From positions 40,058,188 to 40,122,187 of the forward strand of contig OZ024872.1 of assembly GCA_964017185.1 (NCBI GenBank): a DNA stretch of 64,000 nt. The letters run 5' to 3'. Within the stretch, counting starts at the first letter, position 1, and each line of letters begins with the position of its first letter. The notes under the pieces were generated by a model, which had not been told where the DNA came from, searched no databases, and worked only from the letters and a program-made list of their open reading frames with translations. The stretch is from Rugalucina vietnamica (taxonomy: Eukaryota; Mollusca; Bivalvia; Lucinida; Lucinidae). Below are positions 43,691-53,914 of this stretch, piece after piece. A program made the position numbers and the translations under genes.

Positions 43691-44261
43691 TAATCGTCGT
43701 AATATAAGATTATTATTATCATTATTATTGTAACTTATATCGTTATTATTGTTAATAGCCGACCTAAGCCGTAGGCTCACAATGTGAGCTAATAGTATAG
43801 TGTTCGAGGCATCTGTCCGTGCGTATGTCCGTGCGTCCGTTCATACTTTCAAACATATATCCCTCCATGGCCACTAGGACAGTCGCAATCAATTTTTATC
43901 TGAAGCATCAATGGGGTGGCGAAAAGATTGTTTTATTATTGTTATTATTATTTTTGTTATTATTATCATTGTCAGGTTGGATCAGAACTCACTGGTCTCC
44001 GTGGCAACAAATAGCTTCAACTCATTTGCACTGGGAAACATAAACAAATCTCCGAAACCTCAAGGCCCATGAGCTTTTATTTTCATGTTTAGCAATGTAT
44101 TGTAAGGTAAACTATGCAATAGACATAAAATGGCGCAACCTCTCCAAAACCGAGATGGTAAAAAACTAAATTGACAATCAGGTGCGAATGATAAAAATAC
44201 ATTATCGATAGCCGAGTGAACCACTGTTTCCCGATAGGTGGCCAATCAGTTACACGAACTT

Positions 44262-44288
44262 AACTCTAACCCTTACCCTAACCCTTTC
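44262..44288 (-). repeat. Telomere-like TAACCC cluster
   Basis: CTCTAACCCTTACCCTAACC gives three to four degenerate copies of the metazoan telomere hexamer (TTAGGG on the minus strand). It is interstitial and too short to be a chromosome end. Confidence 0.6.
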
Positions 44289-45984
44289 AACAAAAAGTAA
44301 CTGAACGAGTATTTGTATATTGTCATTTGAAATTTTAACGAATCGTTAACTAACGACATCGTTAATTTTAAACAACTGATATGAAGATGTTTTGTGTTGA
44401 CGTTGGCTCTGGGATGATTTTAAGTTCTTCTTATAAAAGGAAGATGGGTGGTTTTTTATATCTGGCGAAGGCCTCCGGAACGTCCGTTCCTCTGATACTG
44501 AGAATGTTGTAATGAAAACGTACATCTGGTGCAAACATCACAAAAGTCAAACACCAAAACATACAACAATTTGAACAACAACCGATGTATCGCCTTGGAA
44601 CGATCAGTAATGTAAAATTAAATGGGGGCCATTATAAATCCTCTTTATTAGTCAGGCCATCCGTGCCACAGGGATCCATAAAACGGCATTATCTGCCATC
44701 AGCTTATAATAGGAAATACATGAAAACAATCTTCTCTTAAAAACCATATATTTTGCTTGACGTAACAATGTATTATAATCAAATATTGCCAAACTCATAG
44801 GCTCCCATATACCTACAATGGGAAAACGTATAAAACATCTTCTCTGGGCCAGACGGTCTAGAGCTTTGATATCTTCTATATTTTGTTTAGGTTTTCCCCA
44901 AATGGTAAGCTTATCGAATAGTACTCGAGCCGGCGTCCGTTCGACCATGCGTCAGTCCCTGCGTGCGTCCTTTCACACTTTCAAACATAAATATCTCTAA
45001 GGCCACTAGGCCAATATTGCGATTGCGATTTACGGGGGAAAGGTTATATTTGATTTAGGGAACTTTGGTTTCCGTGGCAACAAATACCACCCATAGACAT
45101 ACAATGGAAAAAATATAAAACATCGTGTTCAATCGAGGACAGGTAATAAAGGGTCACTCTTTAAGGTTCAGTACCCGAAATTGCGCAATATGGCACATAC
45201 TAGCTCCGTTTGAACGTTTTCATTGATTCCAAAGCATCAAACCTTTATGTTTTATTCTCTAAATCCACAATGCACATACGTAGTTTCTATATACTGTGTG
45301 TAGCAATGTTCAGTAATCCTCTTTATAAATCATACCAACCATGCCCCTGGGGTCCATACATGCAAAACAAAAACCTTCTCTGAAACTACAAAACCCAAAG
45401 CTTGTATATCTATTATGCAGCAATCGTATGTCAATCCTGTCAATCATGCCATTAGGTCCAAATTGTCCCCAACCATGGGGGTCATTGACTCCCATTTACC
45501 ATCGATAAAACAAAACAAAAACTTCTCTGAAACTACAAGGCCCTGAGCGTTTACATTTTATGTGTAGTAATGGCTAGTAATCAGTTTAAAAATCCAGCAA
45601 ACAGTGCCCCTGAAGTCCATACAACCCACACCTAGCCGGCGTGATGGGTAATGTTTTAAAAACGTCTGTGAAACAACACATAAAAATAAAAACTGTGATC
45701 CTTTAAGAGCTGTGAGCATATTAAAGAGAACGAAGATGGACCATACCATTTTCTTTGGTTTCATTAGCTCCTTCAGACATAAAACAAAATCTTTATTGAT
45801 CCTGCCAACGTTGTCCTTGTTGTCCATACAGGCCGTCATTTTCTGCCACATGCATAAGTTTGTATAAACTGGGCATTGCACTTTAGAGATCTTTTGGGGT
45901 TAATGAAAAAAGTAGCCCCCCCCCCTGAGAACCAACAAGTTTAACTTTCTAAAACATGTTTTCATTCGAAATCTATGGGGATTA

Positions 45985-46615
45985 TTTTCAGACACTTAAG
46001 GGCAGCTAACTCCATATTCCGCTGTCAAATATGGCCGAATTCGAACTTATGCGAGACATTATGGTTTTCCACGCTTCTGCCACCAAGAATGATGAAGATC
46101 CAATCAAACATGTAGGGGCTAGAGTGTTGACAACACTAAGTATCATTTTCAGACATTCAAAGGCAGCTAACTCTGCAACCATTCATGTGATCTGGTCGAA
46201 TTTCGAAATCATCCAAGATCTTATACTTGTCCACGTTACAAAAATAACGCAGATCCAATCACAAAAGAGGGCACCAGAGTGTTGGCAACACTAAATATCA
46301 ATTTTTCAGAATGTCAAGGGCAGCTAACTCAGCAATCAGTAGTGGGATCTGGTCCAATATCGAACTGATCAGAGATATTGTGGTTGTCCTTGTTACCTGC
46401 AAGTCTGAAAAAGATTTGATTCAAAATAGCCGAGAAAATGTGTTAACACCACTTTCCCCATTATAAGTCTATTGGGAGTTTTCAAAACACACAAGGGCAG
46501 CTGACTTCGTAGTCCGTGATGGAATCTGGCCGGAATTCGAACACGTTGGAGATATTATGGTTGCTATCGTTAATTGCAAGAATAAATAAGATCCAATCAA
46601 AAATGTAGGATCAAG
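45985..46615 (+). repeat. ~155-bp tandem repeats (GGGCAGCTAACTC units)
   Basis: Four degenerate units each with TTTTCAGA..TCAAGGGCAGCTAACTC, ATCTGG..GAATTCGAAC, GAGATATTRTGGTT and AAGATCCAATCAAA, starting near 45985, 46150, 46305 and 46475. The 87-codon frame at 46031-46294 arises from this repeat. Confidence 0.75.
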
Positions 46616-46763
46616 TTTAATTGTGATTGGCCTTCTCGTCTCCGATATACATGTTTGAAAGTGTGGACAGACAGACACACGCACAGACCCACAGACGCCT
46701 GCGTCTCATTCTAAGAGCTCACCCTGTGAGCCTTCGGCTTAGGTTAGATAAAACATGCTTAAA

Positions 46764-46811
46764 GTGTGTGTGTGTGTGTGTATGTGTTTGTGTGCGTGTG
46801 TGTGTGTGTGT
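46764..46811 (+). repeat. (GT)n microsatellite, imperfect
   Basis: GTGTGTGTGTGTGTGTATG and GTGCGTGTGTGTGTGTGTG runs, next to the right terminus of the composite element. Confidence 0.9.
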
Positions 46812-46859
46812 TTCAGAGTCGGAAGATTTCATGTGTTGCCAATAATTAGCATATGGCAG

Positions 46860-47640
46860 AAAATACGCCTTCTGGGTGTGGCCTGTAAAGACCCAAATGG
46901 GGCACTGTTGCAGGATTTTAAAAACGGACTAGTAGCCATTGCTACACACAACATTAAAAGCTCTGGGCCTTGTAGTTTCAGAGATGAAGGTTTTGTATTT
47001 TTCAGTTGAATGTATATGAGAGCCAATGACCCGCAAAGTGGGAACATTTTGGACCCCAATGTCACGATTGACATGATTTATGCACAGCTCCACATACGAC
47101 TGTTGCATACTACGTATACAAGCTTTGAGAATTTTTCATGTATGGGCCCCAGGGGCGTGGTTGTCAGGATTTATGAAGAAGATTACTATATAATGCTACA
47201 CAAAAATAATATTAAACTCTATGCCTTGTGGATTTAGAGAAGATGGTGTTCTTTATTTGGTCCATTGTAAGTCTATGGTTGATATTCGTTGCCATGGAAC
47301 CCAGTTCGGATCCCAGTCGGCCCTAAACCAAATGCAACCATTTCGCTATCTCAATTATAATTACTTTACTTAATTTCAATAATTCATTTTGGCTCCATGT
47401 TGCCAAATTCTGAAGGGTCATTGAAGAGGCTTCAGTAGTTGAAACCGCGGTATGGCCCATCTCCATTCTCTTTGATATGCTCGCTGCTCTTAAAAGATCA
47501 CCGTTTTTATTTTTATTCAGATAAAATTTAAAAATTGCCCTAGTGTCCTTAGATATATTCATGTTAGAAAGTGGGAAAGGAGGCACGCACGCTGGGACGG
47601 ACGCACGAACGGATGCCGTCCCGAGTAATAACCTTACCGC
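46860..47640 (-). repeat. Reverse-oriented relatives of the composite element's internal units
   Basis: GGCCTTGTAGTTTCAGAGAT, CCCCAGGGGCGTGGTTGTCA and TTGTGGATTTAGAGAAGATG are the reverse of motifs in 44-45.6 kb. GGGACGGACGCACGAACGGA at 47596 is the reverse of the CGTCCG tract, so this looks like a second, oppositely oriented element. It contains a reverse repeat G piece (47390-47520). Confidence 0.65.
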
Positions 47641-48424
47641 GTGACCAAAACTATACAAAATATCAAATATATCAAAGCTTTAGACTGACTGGTTCCCGAT
47701 AAATGATTTTTTTTTTCAAAACTTTTCCCATTGTTGTCGCCCGTCACAACGGGTGACATATACGGTAGGATTTTTCCAAAGAAACAGCGAAGAAAACCGA
47801 CAGAATCCAAATAAGAAAATATGTATGGTTCTCGAGATATTTTACATGCCATTTGACAAAGCGGGAAACCAGCAACGTTTTACCGACAGGAACTGACTAT
47901 TGAAAGGCAGAAAGAGATTGGCTAGATCTATTCCGACCAATCATACATTTGGTCTAAAAACTGGTTCGGTATTCTTTGCTGTGGATGGACTTGATTTAGC
48001 GATTATGAGTGTACACAGTCGTTTCGCAAGTCGTTTCGTCTCCTGGGCACAAAATTTCGGTTCTGTATTTTGATTAGGCCGAATGTTCAACAGAACATGA
48101 CACCCCACCACACAAATGGATAGACCGAGGTATAAAAGTGTAACGCGATGTAGGTAAGACAGTTGATCTACATGTATATCCTGACAGATACATGTAACCA
48201 TTCTTACGCAATCCAGGACTAAATGGATGGTGGTGTAGATCTAAATATCAGATAAACGGGCGATAGAGTCTACTAGCTTTTTTAAAAGCTATCCTTGTAT
48301 GTAATGTATATTGAAGCTTATGAGTTTGGAAAAACGAGTATGTGATTACAATTCATTGCTATAGAGAATATTGTTTTCATGTATTTCCTATTATAAGCTG
48401 ATGGCAGATAATGGCGTTCCCGGG
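47641..48424. other. Intergenic, nothing recognised
   Basis: No supported feature. The frames on the minus strand have no recognisable domain. Confidence 0.4.
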
Positions 48425-49270
48425 ACTGGGTCAGTATGCCCCCACTCCAGAAGCCGAGGTGGGAAAAACTAAATTGACAATCAGGTACTAATACAAAGAG
48501 AACATATGGGTGGCTACTCAGTTACCCGGAGTTAGCTAAATTCACGAAAACGTACATAAGAGATGCAAATAGCACAAAAACGAAACACCAAAACTAAAGC
48601 ATTAGAACCAAAACAGAAACATCGCCTTGGAACGGTCTATCTATCATTTTATTACATCATTGTTCTATTTTCTGTTATGCACTAACACACATACTTAATG
48701 TTTGATAATGGAGTTGGGAATAAGTCACGTGAATTTTCAAGCATTTGTACATGCACGTACTCGTGCATGCGAGAGAGAGTAAAGCAGAAAGCGTTTCAAT
48801 GTACATGTGACTTACATGTACGTTTCCGAATATTTGAACTATTTTTTGAAATCAGATGGTAGTTAAAATATATCTCGTTTGAAATAACTGGGATAGCTAT
48901 ATGTGTGTCAATATCTTTAACACAGATAACGTACCAAGTCTAGTATTGTACAGGTAAAAGTAGGCTATGATAAGGAAATGGAGCAATCAGACAGAAATTT
49001 CCACTCCAATAACCGAGATGGGAAAAACTAAATTAACAATCAGGTACTTATACTAAGAAAACACATCGTAAGTCGAATGAGCAACTATTTCCGAATAGGC
49101 TGCATAAGGTGCAAACTTCACAAAATTTCAACACCAAAATAAAATACAAATAGAATCACCACAGAAGTATTGCCTTGGAACGACCAGTAATATAAAATTA
49201 CTGACGGGCTTAAACTTGTTTCACAGGCACCCAACCTCGCCCTCAGCTTCTACAATCACTGTAAATCCGT
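48425..49270 (+). mobile_element. Two copies of dispersed repeat family R
   Basis: CCACTCCAGAAGCCGAGGTG (48440) and CCACTCCAATAACCGAGATG (49001), each followed by AAATT(G/A)ACAATCAGGTACT and CATCGCCTTGGAACG / ATTGCCTTGGAACGAC. The second copy is longer and reaches CCCAACCTCGCCCTCAGCTT. Between them (48650-48940) lies A+T-rich sequence resembling the non-repeated end of the inverted-repeat arm. Confidence 0.75.
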
Positions 49271-49691
49271 TATACACAAATAAAAACAAGAAATAAGGAC
49301 CATCATGTTAAAATATATATTATTCATAGCTACCAACATTTAACAATCATAACGGAAAGCAGGGTGGGCAGCTAATGAAGGTAAGGTGGCCACAGTGCTA
49401 GCTTGGACGGAACAAGTAAAATTCAGAGGACTAAGTGAACAGCTAAATGATATTCGGGTGACCACAAAGTCATGCAACATAAAACTAGAAATTGGAATAA
49501 CTTTAATAAATTCGAACCACAACAGCAACACCGCCAAAAAAAAAACGGCCAGTTATAAACTAGAAATTGTTTCCTACACAAAAACTGATGTCTCCCCTTT
49601 TCTAAGTCCAAACATATTCAATATTCTAGACTTATGATTTTTGTGTCTTGCACGTTGTCGCGGATGTAAATAATGCTATAAAGTTTCTGCA
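49271..49691. other. Intergenic, nothing recognised
   Basis: No supported feature. Confidence 0.35.
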
Positions 49692-49893
49692 TTGGAGAAA
49701 ACAAAGACGCAGATCAGCTTCGCAGTAACTGTGAAGCTGATCAGTGCCTTTGTTTTCTCTACATGGATAGTAGATTTCATCTAATTTCTAAATTCAAAAT
49801 TTACAGCCTCTAGCCATCTGCTGTGTCTGTACAGCCTGGTTTGTGTCGGACCTGTTAAGAAACCAAAATTGTGGTTTTCCCATGCACAGGCTC
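49692..49893 (-). mobile_element. MITE family A, reverse copy in inverted-repeat arm
   Basis: GAGAAAACAAAGACGCAGAT with the hairpin GCTTCGCAGTAACTGTGAAG, ending GTGGTTTTCCCATGCACAGGCTC. It mirrors 30812-31044 very closely; the outer few bases on its left are lost. Confidence 0.9.
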
Positions 49894-49902
49894 ATTCGAT
49901 GC

Positions 49903-50932
49903 TTGATAACGGAGTTGAATACGAGATTTGAGGGAGTAAAGGGGCAAAAGTTTAAATACACATGCAATTGACTTATGTTTCCAAATATTAAAAAATGTTT
50001 CGCAATCAGACGATAGATAAAATATATATGGTTTTAAAATATTTGATAACGACATATACTTGTAGGGCTTTAACACAGATAATTCACTTACTACTAATGT
50101 ACAAGTAATGTACTTACTACTTGTATCTTTTGTTGTAAAACGAATATATATTATCATATATTTGAGAAATATATTACTCTTTAACGATTTAAGTGTAACT
50201 GCAAATCGAAAACATTTGATGAATACATGTTTTCTCAAATATTTGAAGAATATATCAAGTCCTTCTGATTTCGAAAAGATTTGATGAATATAAGTTTTCT
50301 CAAATATTTGAAAGATATATCAAGTCCTTGTCATTTCAAAAAACATTTGATGAATATATGTTTTCTCAAATATTTGAAGAATATATCAAGTCCTTCTGAT
50401 TTCGAAAAGATTTGATGAATATAAGTTTTCTCAAATATTTGAAAGATATATCAAGTCCTTGTCATTTCAAAAACATTTGATGAATATATGTTTTCTCAAA
50501 TATTTGAAGAATATATCAAGTCCTTCTGATTTCGAAAAGATTTGATGAATATATGTTTTCTCAAATATTTGAAGAATGTATCTAAGGTATTCTTCAATGA
50601 TTTAAGCGAGCCGATTAGCATATTAATTGCATATATACTTTCTCAAATATTTGAATAATACATTCAAATGGAACCAGATATAACGAATACATGTTTTCTA
50701 CATCATATTTTACTATATTGATACCTCATTTATACTGGAAAACCATGTTTCTAGTACTCTATATGAAATTTCCAACTGGCCCTCCCCTGTTCCGATTTGG
50801 CCCTCCCCTGTTCCGATTTGGCCCACCCTAGTTCCGATTTGGCCCTGCCTCGTTCCGGATTGGCCTTGGTTTTGGCTCTTAGTCTCAACTGCAGATTGAC
50901 GGCATAATGCAGATTGAAAAAATAACGTGTTC
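49903..50932 (-). repeat. Right arm of the >1-kb inverted repeat
   Basis: Reverse complement of 29352-30383 with few differences, including the same alternating ~65-bp TTCAAATATTTGA units and the GGCCCTCCCCTGTTCCGATT repeats. Unlike the left arm it has no family R insertion, so it shows the empty site. Confidence 0.92.
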
Positions 50933-51295
50933 AGGATGAGTCTTACCTGCCGGAAAATTTTAAACAGGTCTGTTGAAAACAATTTTTCGCATATGTGCGT
51001 TTCACTTCGTTCACCAATCGCAAGTCTTCGCAAAGCATTCGTTATCGTGCGTAATCGTGCTTAAGGATTCACAACTAAACTGTAAAATTGCATCATGCTA
51101 TTAGGCTAATTTGCATATCAACCGAAGAGTTGCGCTTCAATATAATGACGATTGCTTGCGCTCTTCAATGCACTGTACCGCTTACAAGCGCATTGTTGCG
51201 AATCGAATCCGACGCATGAATGCGAAGTATTACGTTTAGTCAACGAACGCATACAGAGGGAAACTTTGACAAACAGATCCATGCGAAACGTAGCG
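50933..51295. other. Intergenic with degenerate TGCGAA/CGCATT motifs
   Basis: GCGCTTCAATATAATGACG, CGCTTACAAGCGCATTGTTG, CGACGCATGAATGCGAAG occur close together, as in the family C interior at 29280-29350. No gene. Confidence 0.35.
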
Positions 51296-51298
51296 TTA

Positions 51299-52426
51299 TA
51301 CCCCCATTCCACTGGACGGCGTTTCCACTACGATACGTTCATGGCGTTCTTAAAAAAACTTGTGAAACGCCGTGGAAGCGCCGTCATGTGAAAAAAATTA
51401 GGATTCCCACGCTTTTAGTACGCTTCTAGTACGCTTCGACTACGTTCTCGCTACGCTAGCGACGTTCTTGTCGCGCTACTACAGCGCTTCTACGGCGCTT
51501 TAGGAATCCCCAAGCCGCATCAGCTACGCTTCCACGACGTCAAGGGATTTCTGTCTACGCTTTGACTACGCTTTGCCTACGCTTACTATGTTCCCGATGC
51601 GTCCTTTCTACGTTTGGAGCTCAGGCACCGCGTTTCTGTTGCGTTTTGTCCATGAAAACTCAACAAGTTAAGATCTTTCTCAGCATTTGACAACTAGTCT
51701 TCAAAGAAGATTAACCGTATGGTGCCAGTGGCTGTGTTGCAGATTGCGATAATAAAGTTAGGATTCAACTTCGAGTTGGGGAGGGGGTATATCCTGTTCG
51801 ACCTGACGCGAAGCAAATTCTGGAGTAGGCTCTTGCTGCGGTTCAATTGCTGTAAATCGCCATGAACGCAGCTCAAACGTCCAGAGCGTAGTAGAAGCGT
51901 GGTGGTAACGCAGTCAAGACACCAAGAGCGTAGTGGAAGCGTAGTGGTAACGTAGTCAAAACGCCAAGAACGTACTAGAAGCGTAGCAGAAGCGCGTTGG
52001 TTGATATTGGTAATTTGGTGGAATCGTAGTGAAAGCGTGGGTAGCGTGGCAAGGACGTACATTGCGTAGAGGGAGCGTACTGGGATCGCGGACAAATATC
52101 GCTACGCTTTTACTGCGATGCTGCTACGCTTCTTCTACGTTATGCACGCTACGGCTACGATACTGCTACGCTAATGCAGTTCTTACTACGCTTTTACTAC
52201 GCGTCCACTGCGTTTCGAGTCCACGGAGTTCTCTCTACGTTAAAGTTTTAAATTTTTGAGCAGGGTCAAAACTTTCAAATTTGGGTGGCGTTCAAGGCGC
52301 TACCAGTACGTTTCTACTACGATCAAGGCGTTTCGACTACGCTTCTGGCGCTTTCTCTACGTTTCACTGTATTTTATGCCCATATTTGGAAACGTAGTGG
52401 AAACGCCGCCCAGTGGAATGGGGGTA
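51299..52426. mobile_element. 1.13-kb TIR element filled with CTACGCTT motifs (TTA target duplication)
   Basis: Left TACCCCCATTCCACTGGACG then GCGTTTCCACTACG; right CGTAGTGGAAACGC then CGCCCAGTGGAATGGGGGTA; TTA flanks both sides (51296-51298, 52427-52429). The inside is dozens of variants of CTACGCTTCTA or GAAGCGTAGT: mainly forward at 51410-51610, reverse at 51850-52090, forward at 52100-52370. No transposase. A TTA duplication suits PIF/Harbinger. Confidence 0.9.
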
Positions 52427-52586
52427 TTACACATATATCGTAGCGTTCCACAGAAGCCGTAGTCTGCGGGTTCGAAACATACCTGTGCTAATTTAGTAGG
52501 TCTATATCTTTATTTCTCTACTTTAATATATATATATATATAGAAAAAACAGTCAGAATTCTTCGAGTGACGCACAATATAAATAA
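52427..52586. repeat. Flank with (TA)n tract
   Basis: TTTAATATATATATATATAT at about 52523-52541. A similar (TA)n tract lies at the other end of the next inverted repeat (53901-53913). Confidence 0.6.
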
Positions 52587-53902
52587 AAGTCTGGTAAGAC
52601 AAATAAATAGAAAGTCTGTTGTTGTATTTTTCCTTTTTTCTGTAAGCGCTTTCACGGCTTCATGGCTGATCTTCAGACATAACAAGAAATGATGACGTTT
52701 AAACGTAACGTAGAAACCACACAAAACAAACGTTACGTTTACGTCTTCCGCTAAATGTTTTGCCGTATAATAGCACATTACGTAAAGGCGTTTTCCTCCG
52801 TTGTTATTACGTTAACTTGAGTGCGATAATTTTCAACTGAATTCTTGCGAGCTGTGCGTGTATGTACAAATCACAAGAATCCAGCAACTATCGCTGTTCC
52901 AAACTAGGATCCATCAAATGAACATGTATTCTTTAAACAAAATACCCTTTCGTCATCTACAATAAATGCAACTTATATTCCGGTATCAGTGAACATTCCG
53001 GGAATTATGAAAAAAATACCAATTCAGGGGGAACTACCCTTGAAGTTAGAAATACATATTTTTCATACACATTTGAAAAACCTGGGATGGATGTTGAATT
53101 TAAGAAAAATATATTAAAGTAAATAAAATAATAAAGCTGGAAAATAAAACTACACCTTACGCCATAACCACAAAATCTTTTGAGATATTACGTTTAAAGG
53201 GAATTAATAAGGAATCTGAATTGCACCCGCTATAAACGATAAATTCTTGATACATATAGATTCCGGGTTTTAGTATTTTGTTAAATATTGAAATTTACGT
53301 CCTACTAAACCATTGTTTTAGAAAAACGTTTAGGTAAATGAACATAGATTCGTACAGATCTAAAACGTCAAACGTTAGGCATAATCTTAGTATACAACAT
53401 TAGAGTAAAAGAACACGGATTCGTACAGATCTAAAACGTCAAACGTCAGATACAGCCTTAAACTGTTGCAACAACGTGGAGAATGACTTTTCAAGGTTAA
53501 AATTAATTACGCTATCAAAAAGAATATAGCTCTGATATACACAGAATGTCCATAATATCCAAAAAGTATTAACCGTGTCAGAACAACACACCCCAACATA
53601 TTAAAGTTCATGAAAATAAAAAGTAGATCGAACAAAAATATGTCTTTACATTTATATTACATAGAAAGTACAATAGCATCCTTTGTCTCAAGCCAATTAA
53701 GTCTTACCGAAGAATAGCTTTCTTGTTATGAATTTCTTGTTATGTCTGAATTTCTTGTTATGTCTGAATTTCTTGTCTGAATTTCTTGTTATGAAGAATT
53801 TCTTGTTATGTCTGAAGATCAGCCATGAAGCTGTGAAAGCGCTTACAGAAAAAAAGAAAAATACAACAACAGACTTTCTATTTATTTCTCTTACCAGACT
53901 TA
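52587..53902. repeat. Inverted-repeat element with ~101-bp arms, abutting satellite array 2
   Basis: Left arm AAGTCTGGTAAGACAAATAA ... CTTCAGACATAACAAG (52587-52686) pairs with right arm CTTGTTATGTCTGAAGATCA ... TTACCAGACTT (53802-53902) with a few mismatches. The interior (52687-53725) is non-coding; 53726-53805 holds five units of GAATTTCTTGTTATGTCT. The right arm ends in (TA)n directly joined to the satellite at 53915. Confidence 0.85.
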
Positions 53903-53914
53903 TATATATATATA

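Larger units (their letters stand above)
43762..46745. mobile_element. 3-kb composite element with CCTAAGCC...GTGAGCT ends
   Basis: Left ACCTAAGCCGTAGGCTCACA then ATGTGAGCT; right AGCTCACCCTGTGAGCC then TTCGGCTTAGGT, complementary over about 30 bp. Inside are CGTCCGTGCG tracts (43808, 44935), ~170-bp degenerate units (CTGAAACTACAAGGCCC, AATGTTCAGTAATCC, ACCATGCCCCTGGGG), family R insertions (44110-44270, 44560-44640), a repeat G piece (45680) and the tandem block at 45985-46615. No transposase seen; it is a nest of repeats inside one pair of termini. Confidence 0.7.

Noticed and set aside
46031..46294. 87-codon frame starting MAEFELMRDIMVF
   Set aside because: It spans two units of a ~155-bp tandem repeat and stops in the third; no family recognised.
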